The translations under genes and the position numbers were made by a program. A stretch of 64,000 nucleotides of DNA from positions 98,602,759 to 98,666,758 of the forward strand of contig NC_044559.1 of the NCBI RefSeq assembly GCF_007565055.1. Direction: 5' to 3'. This DNA is from Rhinopithecus roxellana (lineage: Eukaryota; Chordata; Mammalia; Primates; Cercopithecidae). Shown here piece by piece: positions 43,593 through 57,299 of the stretch; position 1 is the first letter of the stretch; every line of letters starts with the position of its first letter. The notes under the pieces were generated by a model, which saw only the letters and a list, made by a program, of their open reading frames with translations, had not been told where the DNA came from and did not search any database.

Positions 43593-46500
43593 CTGTGGTC
43601 TTTATATTCAAAGGTCATTTTAACTATGAGTGGTTTTTGCCATATGCTGCCATATGGTCTCCTACAAGTAAGATGAAACTCCACAGTATGTCTTGACATT
43701 TATGACTCATAAAATGAATGTATATTTAATCATACCAACACTAATTTTTACTATGATAAAGTAGAATATAAGAATAAAAGCAGGAGATGACTAGATTTGC
43801 TAAGGTGATTTTGATGGAAAGGCATTAAATGTTTTCAATATAAATATGGGCTTAAAAGCTGTCTGAAATAACCTAAATTTGAATATTTTATACAATTAAA
43901 AAATGGAACTTAGACTTTTAGAAAGTGGCTCTAAATTATATAATTCTGTCATTGGCCTTTTATTAGAGCTAATAAGGAAAAAACAGTCTGCCTGTATTAA
44001 TAGGTACGGCAGTGTAAAGAAATTAACTGTTATATTTGGGTAGAAGCATAGTGGAATCACTGTCTTCTATCACGTATGCACGGTTCCACTATCATCATCA
44101 CAGACTTTTAACACAGTTACTATCACAGAGCTATAAGTAAACATCAATCAGTGAGTTCAATGTGTGGAAGAGTTAAGGTCAGATAGTGGAACACAAATAT
44201 ATCCCTGTATTCTAGTTTCCACATATGAAAATATAGATTACTAGCACAGTACAAAATGGTGATAACTGGAAAATTGTCTGAATTCTTAAAGTGTTTTTGG
44301 AAAAAAAAAATCCCATCCATCAAAATTCTTTACTATTTTTTCCTCTAAAAACAATGCTAACATCCTGCAAACAGAATTTAAGACCCCTAGCTGGGGACCC
44401 TCTTCTGAAGAATGATACCTCTTGACCTTGAAAGAGTAACCTTTTCAAGCAAACTGGCCTGTGATCCCCACAGGGAGAGGCAATGGGCTGGCGATCATTT
44501 TTCAGCCCATCAGATTCCTAGAACCAACTCTCCTCATCAGTAAGGTGGATTCATCTTCACACCCTTTTGCTCGTTTTGGATTTAACCATTTTGCTCTGAA
44601 ATAATTTATGTCTTTTATAACATTCTATCGATTTTGGGAGATTGGGACCACTATGCTAATCAAGTTAAAGGAGAAAACACTGACTCTCTCAAAAACAAAA
44701 AGAAAACAAAAATCACTTCTCCCTAGTCAAAGAAAAAGATACTTGTTCACTTGAACAAGTGTTGGGATGAATTGTTACCAATGCTAAAAGACATGAGGCT
44801 CACCTGAAATTGCTCTGGGCTGCCTACATTTTCTTAGACATATGTATATTTAACAACTACTTTTATTCAGTAACGAGGCAATATGGCAATATTATAAGAC
44901 AAAATCCAATCATTCCCTGCATGTAGTAGTTGTAACTACGAAATCAATTTTTCATTAGGAATAATAGTAACAGAATGGATTTAAAACGATTCACGACAAA
45001 TTTTGGGCTTGAAGATTCAGTTGTGTCAGTACACACATACACAGACACCGGAGTGTTTCCACTGAGAGGGGAATATTTGCCCTGGCAACCGCTGAGTCTC
45101 AACAATTTAGATAGTAATTCTGATTGGGTCTGTCTTGTTCACTGCTTGACCTGCAGAGCCAAGCACAATTCTAGCACAAAATAGGGACATGATAAATATT
45201 TACTGAATAAATCAATGAATAAAACTATTTTGCTTAGAAACTGTGTAGGTGAGACTTGGTTACTAATACTAATTGACTGATGGGTGGATAGGTAGATAGC
45301 TGATTGGAGCTGAGCGGACTGAAGGTACAGTTTATCAGAATTAAAATAAAAATAGCTCAGCTGCAAAGAATATCAGAACCAATGGAAAAAACACTAGTTA
45401 AGATGATATTAACAACAACTGGAAGCGTCTCTTTCTCTGTGTTCTGTATAGCACACAGTGCATGGCTGGGGCTCATCAGCAACCATTTATTGTTCTGAGG
45501 TTCTCAACTTCATGGAGTCAACAGACTGAGGAAAAGTGGGACTATTCATTAAACAGGACCTGGGTCCTATTATTTAATAACATTATAAAATACAGTGATT
45601 TGTTTTACAAACCCGTCTTACATATTCCGTGTAAAAAAGTCATGCAACATAACTTATAGAACAAATTAAAAGGTAATATGTAATAATATTTGTATCTTAT
45701 TAATATTTAAACTATAGCACAAATTCTACAAATGATCCTAAAACTAATACATGAATGTTTCTAGTTTTAGGAACAGCAGGATGACAAATGCTGATATACT
45801 ACAGACATTGACACGATCTAACTATGGGAAAAATTCACATAAATTAAAAATACAAAAAGGATGGTTCACATAAAGGACACAGTTATCACCTTGAATCATA
45901 CTGAGGAAGTGGAGAAGAATAGCTGCAAAATAATTTAGAAAGCAAATGGGAAAAATTAATGTAATATAATTAGAAGCAAGCAACAGAAAATGTCAATGAC
46001 AAGCAAAGGAAAAACAAAAACCATCAGAAAATGAAACCAGGGCATTTGGCATTTGTGGGACAACCTAGAAAAATATCTGCCTTATGTAGGTGCATAAACT
46101 GCAAGGATCTGGCATCAGTGAAATATTTCTAAGTCTACACCAGGTCTATATTTTCCTTTTCAAATAAGCCCACACCTGCTGCCATTACTTTTGCTTTCCT
46201 GCACGTGTCTATTGTGTCAGTTGTCTTCAATAACGTCAATAACGTTCAAGGTGAAGGGGACATAACCTGCATACTCAAATACTTCATTGTTTTTAATGTA
46301 TGGGAAAGTTCATTTCTGATTTTATTATCATGTTTCTTCAACTTCTCAGTTTACTAAATTAAGCCCTAGTACCTTGTCTTTGATTTGTAGAGAATACAAA
46401 GTGATAGTTTCGAGTCTTTGAAATATGGAGGCAATTCATCAAGCGTGATTCAAAAAACTCAACATGTTTGCTCCCTAAATGTATCCCAAATGTTGTATAT

Positions 46501-46789
46501 TTTCCTTCTTGAATCTGATTTTTTTTTGCTTTTCTAACATTAGACTGATATGCATCGAATATAAATTAAATATTTTTAGCAGTTTAAAATTATAATAATT
46601 CAAGGTTTTTCTAATTGAGTTAAAGAAATGCAATGTTAATAACTCAAAAGCCACCATAAAGTTTATAATTTATGAAGCACTTTCATGTCAATTATTCCCA
46701 TTTGAATGATATTGATCTGTTTCTCAGAATTGTAGTATTACAAAGCCGAAATCTATAACTATACTTTAACCTGAAGCATTCCTGAGTCT

Positions 46790-46945
46790 GATTTTTTATT
46801 TGTAAAATGAGGATAATGAGTAATATGTACCTCACAGTATCATTATAAAGTTCAAGTAAATATAAATGAGACAACACATGTAAAAGATTTAGCACAATGC
46901 CAGGCACATGACAAGAAGTAAGTAAACATTAGCTATTACAATTTA
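46790..46945 (+). repeat. MIR element, plus strand
   Basis: Clear MIR 3' half: aaaatgaggataatgagtaat ... ctcacagtatcattataaag ... gagacaacacatgtaaaag ... cacaatgccaggcacatg ... aacattagctatta. Confidence 0.75.
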
Positions 46946-47567
46946 TTTTAATTAGGAGCAGCAGCAAATACTTCATATAATATATGAAGCACTTCATGAA
47001 TGTTAATTATTGTTAATTTATTTAATTCCAAAATAATCTGCCCTTGTCCTTGACCACAATTAACTTATGGCCTAAATGCCAATTTCAAAGGCAAAAATAC
47101 TTTGAGATATTCATCATTTTAATGAATTATTTTGATTCTACTTATACGGATGTCAATTATCCCAAATTTGAGTTACCCAAAGATGAAGAATCCAGTATCT
47201 AAAGAAACACTAATTTATTAATTCAGTAACTAAAGCAGGTCCCCTTTTAGCCTCCTGCCTCAAATTCCATTGACCAGGGAGGCAGCATAAGGAGGCTGTC
47301 TCCTCATGTAAAAAAAAAATTTTTTTTTTAAGTAAATATCTTTATTCTTTTTATTCATTTCTTTTTCTCTAATTACAAATTAATACAACTTATTTGTAAT
47401 TTTATTTCAGAAATGCAGAAGGCACCAACTTGAAAGTTCAAATTTATATATTCTTTTAAAAGGAAAATCACACAAAACAAATCATTTGTCAAATCAAAGA
47501 CCTGTATCATATGAGAAAAAAAATGACAATACCAGAGCTTACTGCTCATTTAAAAACTAAATATTTG

Positions 47568-47862
47568 CTGGGTGTGGTGGCTCAGGCCTGTGATCCCAGC
47601 AGTTTGGGAGGCAAAGGCGGGCAGATTGCTTAAGCTCAGGAGTTTGAGAACAGCCTAGGCAACATGGTGAGACTTCATCTTTATGAAAAAAAACAAAAAT
47701 TATCCGAGCATGGTGGTGCGTACCTGTGGTCCCAGCTACTCAGGAAGCTGAGATGGGAGAATGGCTTGAGCCCAGGAGGTAGAGGTTGCAGTAAGCCAAG
47801 ACTGCACCACTGCACTCCAGCCTGGCCAACAGAGCCAGACCCAGTCAAAAACAAAAACAACC
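47568..47862 (+). mobile_element. Old Alu (J/S type), plus strand
   Basis: It runs from gctgggtgtggtggctcaggcctgtgatccc to gccagacccagtcaaaaac. It is diverged. Confidence 0.88.
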
Positions 47863-48362
47863 ACTAAATATTTGACAGAAATTCTTCTATCATTAAGGGA
47901 AGCACAAAAGTCAGTTAAGGTAAATTAACCGGCATATTTACATATTAAATTTTCTATTGGAAAGAAAAATCAGATACCTAGAAAAATTTCTTTTGAATAG
48001 AAAAGTAAAATAGAGAAAAATCACTATGTTTCAAATTTTAAAAAATTTAAAAAGGAAATTTTTCTGAAAAGTAAAAGTAAAGACCTAGAAGATTAGAATA
48101 GCCAGGAAAGTTTGTTGTATCAATAATTTCATTATTTTTTCTAACAAAATTAAATTTTTCTCAAAAAAAACTCATACAGAATTACCTAGAAAGAAAATTT
48201 AATAATGATTTACAAATACGTTTCACATATACTAATGAATATACATTTTATACATGAATATATTCTTATATATGAAGCTTGTTGATGTGAATTTATGACT
48301 GTAAATAATGAATGCACTGTTCATGTAGTAGGATAATCAAAAGTGACATTTAGGTTACTTAC

Positions 48363-48469
48363 CCAGAATGAATGGGGCTTGAAACAAGATTGACATTGTC
48401 TAAGGTGTCTGCAGCCCAGCTGTAATGTCTAAGAGAATCTGAATCAAATTCCCTTGTGAATGTTAGATG
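48363..48469 (-). CDS. ANK3: ANK3 exon (window E1): linker end and start of ZU5N
   Basis: The 107-nt exon has an acceptor ending tttatttttcag and a donor GTAAGTAAG. It starts in phase 0 and ends with two bases of a glycine codon. It reads HLTFTREFDSDSLRHYSW and ends SSPIHSG, the ankyrin-G sequence just before the first ZU5 domain. It is the most 5' exon visible. About 15.5 kb of intron lies upstream within the window with no recognisable earlier exon. The next exon is 5.1 kb away. This segment joins the ankyrin repeats, which bind membrane proteins, to the spectrin-binding supramodule. Confidence 0.95.
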
Positions 48470-49508
48470 CTGAAAAATAAAATGGTAAATTAAATTACAT
48501 CAACAAACCATACAAGACTGGTTTCTCTACACATATAAAATATAACCGTATTCTTCTAATTCCAGATAGACTTACATTCAACATAAATCATTTTTAAATT
48601 CTCCTCTATAGAAATACATTGAAATCTGAGTATCATAATGTTAGAAAATAAAGTCTATTGATATCTTGTTTTATTTTAATCTTTTAAGAAAGCTCCCTGG
48701 GTAACTGACATGGCAAAGAAATATCATAGAACTAGCTCCAACTATGATTTTAAGCACTTCAACATGTCTCCAAATTAATCCTATAACACTGTAATTTTTT
48801 TTCCCAATTCTCAAAAAAAAAAAACGAAAAATTCAATCTTAATGACTTCTGGTTCCAAGTGGGGCAGAGTAGCTAGTAGCAACCTAGTGCTTCTGCCAAG
48901 TAAGCCAGATAAAATACAGAAATTGTATCTGAATGCAGCAGAGAGTGTGACTGAAGCATTAAGAACTAAAAGAACTACCAAACTCTGGGAGGGGAAACAT
49001 CTTCAGGAGTTGTTTTGACTTTCTGTTGCCCATTTTTAACTTACAGGCTTTTGTGAGTTACCAGTGCAAACAGATTTGTACTTTTAACCTACAGGGATCA
49101 CTGTTGTTGAATAGAAAAGCCAGGAGAGTTTTGGTGGAGATTTGGGTGGCCTCAAGCATGCTACAGTTTCCTGCTAAGAACATGTGCTGAATTCTGAAGC
49201 TGTGCAGAACAGGAAGCTCAAAACCTAACCAGAAATATCTCTGAAGAGCATAATGGAGATTTTTGGCAGTTAATAAGAAAATGACCTAAACGTTTAGAAC
49301 TTATAATGGGAAGAGATTTGAAGATCATACCACAATTTTAAATAAGGAGGCTGGTGAGCTGGGGGGAAAACAGAGGTAGTGTGAGCTTTCACCAGGGCTG
49401 CAGACCAGCCTCATTTCAGCAAAATCTTTACTGAATTAAAATTCACTATTCTATTTGCCTAGCAGAGGGAGGGCAAACATTCTGTGGAGGAATATATCAC
49501 CTTTGGGT

Positions 49509-49571
49509 GTGTCCACAATTTTTTATACACCATGTCTAGTGTGTCCACAATTTTTTATACACCATGTCTAG
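49509..49571. repeat. 32-bp perfect tandem duplication
   Basis: The stretch gtgtccacaattttttatac plus accatgtctag recurs with a 32-base period and no mismatches, indicating a recent local duplication. Confidence 0.92.
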
Positions 49572-51709
49572 CATAAAGTGAAAAATTGCCAAGCATGGTC
49601 AGAGTGGATGGATAAAAACAGAAAAATGAAATAAAACCAAACCAAGCTAGATAGACACTATAAATAGACTCCTAGGCCATCCAGATTCTGAGGTAAGCTA
49701 ATAAGTGCTTTATAATAACTATGATTAGTATGTTTACAAAAACACAGGGAAAGATAGAGAAAATAAATTAAAAGGGATAGAACACTAGAATATACATAAG
49801 AAGGAATCAAATGGGCATTGGTTCAGTGCTAAATACAATGTCGGTTCTTGACATAGACACAATATAAAACAGGGTTAAGTTAGAGCCCTAAATGGAAAAA
49901 TATACAAAATGAAGGATAGGTTAAAAAAAATTAGAAAACAGTATAAGACGTGGAACACTGAGAGATTTTAACATAAGTGTAAACTGGACCCTTAGAAATA
50001 GAAGAGAAGAAGAGAATAAAGTAGAAGCTGTATCTGGAAAGATAATGGCTAAGAATGCACCAAATCTGATAAAAGGTTTTAGCCTACAGTTCCCCCCCAG
50101 TCTGCTTCCTACTGAAACCTCAGTAAAATGACAGTCACATATTTAAAAATACGCACACAGAAAGGACAGAGAGAATAAGAGAAAACACATCAGCAGAGAA
50201 ACAGGATTGGCTAGAATCATCTTTAAAAAGTGATTTGACTTTCATAATCCCCTCGGTTGTCAAATAATGATCCCCTGCCATCACTACCACCAACCCTAGC
50301 AGAAGACTAAAGGCAGGAGACTAGAAGGCTAAAGGCACCATACTGAAAATGGGGATTGTATACTGAATATTCAGACTCCCAGCCTTCCTTTACTGGTCTC
50401 CCAGACACAGTTAGGGACAGAGTTCTAGGCAGAAAAATGGGAAGTCTCTGAGGATTCTGACCTGCCCACTGGAATTTCCCAGTGAAATGTTCAGGCTTAT
50501 TACTTCAGTGGAAATCACGGACAACAACCTCTACAAGATATGGAGAGCTTCCAATGAGCTTATTAATGAGTAGACAGTTGTCAGTCACTAGACAGTTGAG
50601 AAAAGCATCTAGTATGAAAACAAAACAAACAAGCAAACAGAAGGAAAGCAAATTGGAGGAAACAGGCTTTTCAGGGAGAAGAAAACTTAAAATCATCCAT
50701 TAATATCTAGAGAGAGATGAGATATTTTTACACCCATGAAACAATAGACTACTTATTAAAAAAAAAAAAAAGAAAGAAACATTCAGGGAAAAATAACTCT
50801 TAGAAAGTAACAAATATATTGAAAAAACCCTAGAAAGTATAGAGAAATTTTTAACTCTAGAAAACAGGAGAAGAAATACAAGAAAGCAAAAGATAAGTTC
50901 AGGAGGTTCAAATCCTCCTCCTCAGTCTAAAAAAAAGAAGTTCTAGAAAGAAAAAAAAAATTGTGAACAAAGGAAAATAAATTAAAGAAACAATTTAAGA
51001 AACTTTTCCAGAGCTGAAGACAAAGTTTGCCAGAGTCAAATGACCCAGTGAGTGACCAGCACTGTGAATACAGAACCCATTATGGTACATCATTGTAACA
51101 TTTCCGAATGTGGAGACAAAGACAGAGCCTATAAACATGGAGAGAAAAAATGGTCACAGATGGAGTGACTGTATCAGACTTTTAACAGCAAAACATGAAG
51201 GTAAAAGGCAATGGAGCAATTCCTTCAACATTCTGACAGGAAATGACTTCAAGTCAGAATTCTATAACCAGCTAAACTAAAAACAAGTATGAACTAGACA
51301 GATATTTTCAGATATATAAAACCTTAAAAAACGTTTTTCTCATGTACTCTCTGAGGAAACTACCGGAAGATGTACTCCACCAAAATGAAGGACTAACCCA
51401 AGAAAAAGGAGGTCATGGACTCCAACACAAGAGAAATCAAAGGGAATTTTCATGGTTATGATGAAGGAAGACCCCAAGAGCACATCTGCGTGCAGTGGAC
51501 CTACAAGGAATATGATAAGTAAGCAAGCTCTAAGCAAGATGAGGTAAGTAGACAAGACAGATAGATCACCTAATGAATGTGAACATATTGAGAGATATGT
51601 ACACCTTGGGGAGAGTTTTGGGGTTGGACTATTGATATGCACAGAGGACATCAAGCAAGTGAAAAAACCCCAGGGAAAATAAAATATTGTGCTGGAAAGA
51701 AAAAGCAAT

Positions 51710-52007
51710 CAGGTCGGGTGCGGTGGCTCATGACTGTAATCCCAGCACTTTGGGAGGCTGAGGTGGGTAGATCACTTGAGGTCAGGAGTTTGAGACCAGT
51801 CTGGCCAACATGGTGAAACCCTTCTCTACTAAAAATACAAAAAATTAGCTGGGAGTGGTGGCATGCACCTGTAATCCCAGTTACTTGGGAATCTGAGGCA
51901 GGAGAATTGCCTGAACCTGGGAGGTGGAGGTTGCAGTGAGCTGAGATTGTGCCACTGCACTCCAGCCTGGGTGACAAAGCAAGACTCCATCTCAAAAAAA
52001 AAAAAAG
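51710..52007 (+). mobile_element. Alu, plus strand, with expanded tail
   Basis: It runs from ggtcgggtgcggtggctcatgac to gactccatctcaaaaa. The short repeat aagcaatca occurs on both sides of the insertion. Confidence 0.92.
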
Positions 52008-52014
52008 AAAGAAA

Positions 52015-52100
<86 letters not shown>
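52003..52100 (+). repeat. (GAAA)n followed by (GCAA)n microsatellite in an Alu tail
   Basis: About 15 GAAA units (to ~52068) change into about eight GCAA units (to 52100). The array grew from the Alu A tail and is expected to be polymorphic. Confidence 0.93.
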
Positions 52101-53759
52101 TCACAATATAAACCACATATGTAACATTTACATAGGTGTAACAAGATAAGCATCAAATACAGCTATAAGCAAAATAAATTACAACTGTTTGGGGAAATGA
52201 GAGGATACAAAGTGTGCATGGTTGGGGAGGAAAAGTGTGGGAAAAAATTAAAGCTTCAGCTTTCATTTGGGGAAGTCAATAAATCATTCCTGAAATGGAG
52301 AAAAATCAACAAGAACAATATACATGTAATATTTAGAGATATGCAAGCACATCATAAGAGTCATCAAAAATTATTCCAAGCACTTGTCTCTGGAAAGGAG
52401 AAATTGGGGACTGAAGGTGTATATGGGGATTATGTTTCTTCCTAACAAGTATGTCTTGTAGAATGATACAGCTTTTTATTTAATTGCAAAACTTTGGTAA
52501 TAATAAAATCTAAATTTAAAAACTTACTCTGAATTACACAGATTTTAAAAAAATAGCCCTGAAGTCAAATTGAAAAATAAATTTGTAGAGCAATTATATG
52601 CAAGTCACTATCTCACCCACGTCCTAGGAAAATGCAAAAATTAATGAGGAACAGCTTTATCTGCATTTAATGAGCAAGGACACATCTAGTGAATGGGTAT
52701 GCAATTAAGCTTCTAATAAGAATCCAAGAAACCAAGATTCTAACCTGCCAAAGGCAATAAACCATTTAGGAAAGTTCTCAAATTCTATATGGGTTAACCA
52801 AAGATGAGGTGTTGGTTTCAGTCTGGCCTTATTTAACAACAACTTATACCGACTTTTGGAGAACCAAACCAACAGACCTTCAGAGTAGGGCAAAATACTT
52901 AATACAAAGTAGTGACGTTCCTTTAATTTTTTTGGCATGAGTGGAGTGGAGGGCAAGCTACAGCTCCTATATTGGGGAGCCTAAGGTTATTTTTCACAAA
53001 GATTCAATTTTTTAAAAACAGTTCTCATAAATAAATAATATCATTCCTCTTTGGTAATTACAGTAAATTATTTACCTTTGGTACTCTTAGAAACACGCAC
53101 TGGTGTCATTAATTATTGAAACAATGAATTATATCTCACAAAAAGGTATCACTGCAATCATGTAATATTTATCAAAGCCAGAGTGTGCCAGGACATGGAT
53201 TCCACATCCCTCTGAGTCCTTTCTTAACTTCTCTACTCTTGCAACTCTGCCACTCATTGAAGCTTTGTTGTAACACGAACAAATCTCATACCTGATCAAA
53301 ACAATGAGCTATATTATTTTGAGCTATATGTCCCAATATTTGTCCCAGATAGTAACACTTAAACATGTTTTTAGGTACCTTAGTACTTTCTCTTCTGAGT
53401 TTTGTGTTTTCAGAGAGGTTTGCTCAGGTTTATGAACAGACATAACTCAAGTTTAATAACCTAAATACAGGCAAACAAAATACTCTTCCTATGGAGCATC
53501 CATCTAACTATAAAATGAAGCAATTCAATGGAACCTATGGTTTTATATAGATACTGAATTAGTATTTCATTTCCATGCTACCTGTCTGTAAAGACTTACT
53601 CCTACAGATTAGAATCTACTTAAAACCGAAATATAAAATTTCAACTATTCACTTACGTTTGTTCTGACATGTTACTGTGCATAGCACACCACAGTACTAG
53701 CAAAAAACTTTGCCTCTATTTAATTACTGAACAAATAGACATTTAAAATGATTAACAGG

Positions 53760-54060
53760 GCCGGGCGCAGTGGTGGCTCATGCCAACACTTTGGGAGGCT
53801 GAGGCGGGTGGATCACTTCAGGTCAGGAGTTCAAGATCAACCTGTCCAATATGGTGAAACCCCATCTCTACTAAAAATTCAAAAAGAAAATCAGACAGGT
53901 ATGGTGGCATGCACCTGTAATCCCAGCTACTCGGGAGACTGAGACAGGAGAATCACTCGAACCCAGGATGCAGAAGTTGCAGTGAGCCGAGATCGGGCCA
54001 TTCCACTCTAGCCTGGGCAACAGAGCGAGACTTCATCTCAAAAAAATTACAAATAAATAA
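53760..54060 (+). mobile_element. Alu, plus strand
   Basis: It runs from ggccgggcgcagtggtggctcatgcc, with a small internal deletion near the start, to gacttcatctcaaaaaaatt and an (AAAT)n tail. Confidence 0.9.
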
Positions 54061-54077
54061 ATAAAAAGAAATAAAGT

Positions 54078-55625
54078 GATTAACAGATATTCCATGTTCA
54101 TGGATTGGGAGAATCAATATTGTTAAATATTTGACAGTATGTTCATACTGCCCAAAGCAATCTATGGATTCAATGCAATCTCTATCAAAATAATGATATT
54201 CTTCACAGAAATTTTTAAAAAATCCTAAAATGTATGTGGAACTACAAAAGACTCAGAACAGCCAAAGCTATCCTAAGTGAAAAGAACAAAACTGGAAGAA
54301 TCACATTATCTGACTTTAAATTATACTACAGAGATATAGTCACCAAAACAGCATGGTGCTGGGGAAAAATCAGACACATAGATCAGTGGAACAGAATATA
54401 GAACTCAGATATAAATCCATACATCTACAGTGAACTGATTTTTGACAAAGGTGCTAAGAATGTACATTGGAAGAATAATAGTCTCTTCAATAAATGATGC
54501 TGGGAAAATTAGATAGCCATATGTAAAAGAATGAAACTAGGCCCCTATCTCTCGCCATATTCAAAAATCAAATCAAAATGAATTAAAGACTTAAATCTAA
54601 GACCTCAAACTATGAAACTATTTTAAAAAAACACACACACATTAAGGAAACTCTCCAGGACATTGAACTGTACAAAAATCTCTTCAGTAATACCCCACAA
54701 GCACAGACAACCAAAGCAAAAATAGACAAATGGGATCACATCAAGCTGAAAAGCTTCTGCACAGCAAAAGAAACAATCAGCAAATTGAAGAGACAATCCA
54801 CAGAATGGGAGAACGTATTGACAAACTATCCATCTGACAAGGGATTAATAACCAGAATATATAAGGAGCTCAAACAACTCTCTAGGAAAAAACAAATCTA
54901 ATAATAATGGGCAAAAGACCTGAATAGACATTTCTCAAAAGAAGACATACAAATGGCAAACAGGTATGTGAAAAAGTCCTCAACATCACTGCTCATCAGA
55001 GAAATTTAAATCAAAACCATGAGATATAATCTCACCCTAGTTAAAATAGCTTTTATCCAGAAGTTAGGCAATAACAAATTCTAACCAGGATTTGGAGAAA
55101 AGAGAACCCTCTTACACTGTTGCTGAGAATGCAACCACCACAGAGAGCAGTCTGGAGGTTCCTCGAAAAACTGAAAATAGAGCTACCATGCTATCCAGCA
55201 AGCCCACTGCTAGGTATATACCCAAAAGAAAAGAAGTATATCAAAGAGACATCTGCACTCCCATACTTATTGCAGCACTATTCACAACAGCCAAGATTTG
55301 GAAGCAACCTAAGTGTCCATCCACAGACGAATAGAAATAGAAAATACATACACAATGCAGTATGTATACACAATGGAGTACTGTTCAGCCATAAAAAAGA
55401 ATGAGAGGCTGTCATTTGCAACAATATGGATGGAACTGGAGGTAATTATGTTAGCATAAGCTGGGCACAGAAAGACAAATTTCTCATGTTCTCACTTCTT
55501 TGTAAAAGCTAAAAATTAAAATAATTGAGTTCACAGAGATAGAAAGTAGAAAGATTGTTACCAGAGGCTACGAAGGGTAGTAAGGGAGTGCGGGGAGTGG
55601 AGGGTAGTGGGAATGGTTAAAACGT
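54078..55625 (+). mobile_element. L1 3' half (ORF2 C-terminal part), plus strand
   Basis: It is recognisable L1 ORF2 sequence from aacagatattccatgttcatgg, through gatttttgacaaaggtgc and gcaaaagaaacaatcag, to agccataaaaaagaatgagagg and the 3' UTR at ggttaaaacg. Many substitutions and frameshifts are present. Short frames at 55092-55404 are decayed ORF2 pieces. It continues after an Alu at about 55969. Confidence 0.88.
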
Positions 55626-55670
55626 ACAAACAAACAAACAAACAAACAAAACAGAAGGAATGAATAAAGG

Positions 55671-55967
55671 CAGGGTGCACGGCTCATGTCTGTAATCCCA
55701 GCACTTTGGGAGGCCAAGGTGGGCGGACGACTTGAGCTCAGGAGTTTAAGACCAGCCTGGGCAACATGGCAAAATCCCATCTCTATAAAAATTACAAAAA
55801 AGAGCCAAGCGTGGTGGTGTGTGCCTGTAGTCCCAGCTACCTGGAAGGCTAAGGAGGGAGGATGGCTTGAGCTGGGAGGCAGAGGTTGCAGTGAGCCAAG
55901 GTAGTGCCACTGCACTCCAGTCTGGGTGACAGAGCCAGACCCTTTCTTTAAAAAAAAAAAAAAAAAG
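55671..55967 (+). mobile_element. Old Alu, plus strand, inserted in the L1 3' UTR
   Basis: It runs from aaggcagggtgcacggctcatgtctgtaatccc to gacagagccagacccttt and an A tail. L1 3' UTR sequence lies on both sides, so the Alu is younger than the L1. Confidence 0.9.
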
Positions 55968-56220
55968 TATAAGACCCTAGTATTTGGTAGTGCAACAGAG
56001 TGATTATAGTCAAAAGAAATTTAATTGTATACTGTAAAATAACTAAAAGTACATAATTGGATTGTTTGTAGCACAAAGGACAAATGCTTGAGGTGATGGA
56101 TACCCCATTTACTCTGATGTGATTATGCACTGCATGCCTGTATAAAAACATCTCATGTCACCCATAAATATATATACCTACTATGTATTTACAAAAATTT
56201 AAAATAAAAATAATAAACAG
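55968..56220 (+). mobile_element. L1 3' terminus continuing after the Alu
   Basis: The L1 3' UTR pattern gcacaacagagtgattatagtcaa is followed by ggatacccc and ctgatgtgattatgcactgcatgcc, ending ttaaaataaaaataataaac. This is typical of older primate L1 families. Confidence 0.8.
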
Positions 56221-57299
56221 GATACCACATATGATGATGGTTAAAGACGAACTTGACCCGACTTTTAAGTTTCCTCAGCAAGGAGGGGTGTTGCCTGGGC
56301 TTAATGGAAAAGCTTGGCTTTGAAGTTGAGTCACAGACTTAGACTTGGAAATTGCCTTTGCCTCTTGTTAATGGAAACACTTCTTTCCCATTCCCGATTT
56401 TTCCAGTTTGAAAAGACAACTCAGTTGTGTAACTGTGGGCCTCTCCCTGACCCTTTATATTCACTTTAGCCCTGGAAATTAAAGCGATGTATCTGAGTGA
56501 CAGATTTGGGAAAGGTAGCTGGGAAGGTTCTGCTCAGATCCAGTTTTCAATCTATGGACACAGAGAGTGAGCAGCCTCCTCTTCTCTCCAAAGCCTACTT
56601 CTGCAAAGAGTGTGCCTGGCCTGGGCCAGCACCACAGTCAACAGGTAGGGGAGTGTGCCTATCTCAGGGGTCCAGTTAGCAGGCCCACATGGCTCAGACA
56701 CTAAGCTAGTCCTCGCCCGGCCTCCATCAGGAATAAAGGAGATATTTTGCCATTGACCTTTCTTTATCTTTACTTATTGAAAGCTCCTTCAGAGATGCCC
56801 CAGCATCACCTGCTGGTTTTGTGATCATTAGCAGATTACTCAACTTTTCTCAGCCTTCGTTTCTGCATTTTCAAATTGGGGATGGTTGATATGGAGATAA
56901 AAGAAAACATACGTCAAAGTCTGGCACTAATGCAGTGCTGGTGTTGGCATGGAATTATAATAACATCTCCTTAAATGTGTAAAGCCTTCCATACTTCTCA
57001 AAGGACTTTCACTTATATTAATTAGCTCATTTGTTATAATCTGATCATTTATGGGGGAAAACAGCAAAAATAAAAATATTCCAGTCCCAGCACTGGGGCA
57101 CTGTAGTAATATACACAGGATGTTTTTATCACACCAATGGAAGCCATTCAAGAATGCATATTATCAATGCCTAGGTCTTATTTATTGACTCAAAATATTT
57201 ACATTCCTTTGTTAACAGCAATACCACAACTTACTGTGCATTAGTTCAATGGCCAAGGACTGACTTAGCCCTATACATTCATTTTTTTGTTTGAGTTGT

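Larger units (their letters stand above)
43233..48362 (-). other. ANK3: 5.1-kb intron between E1 and E2
   Basis: The intron contains an A28 run (43564-43592), one MIR-like element (46790-46945) and one old Alu (47568-47862). The rest is AT-rich unique sequence with no exon recognised. Confidence 0.7.
50850..52530 (+). mobile_element. Degenerate HAL1/L1-like LINE remnant, interrupted by an Alu
   Basis: A diverged LINE-like stretch contains ggcaatggagcaattccttcaac, tcagaattctataaccagc and tactctctgaggaaactaccgg with tgtactccaccaaaatgaagg. These are recognisable from old L1/HAL1-type repeats. An Alu and its tail expansion split it at 51710-52100. It has no coding capacity. Confidence 0.55.

Noticed and set aside
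52003..52100. Regular short repeats considered as a CRISPR-like array
   Set aside because: The unit is 4 bases with no spacers, and the locus is primate nuclear DNA.
51949..52149. Lysine-rich frame with KKERKKERKK repeat
   Set aside because: It is the translation of an Alu tail and (GAAA)n microsatellite.
55092..55404. 80- and 94-codon frames resembling reverse-transcriptase C-terminal sequence
   Set aside because: They are two overlapping frames of a decayed L1 ORF2 3' end with frameshifts; not a gene.
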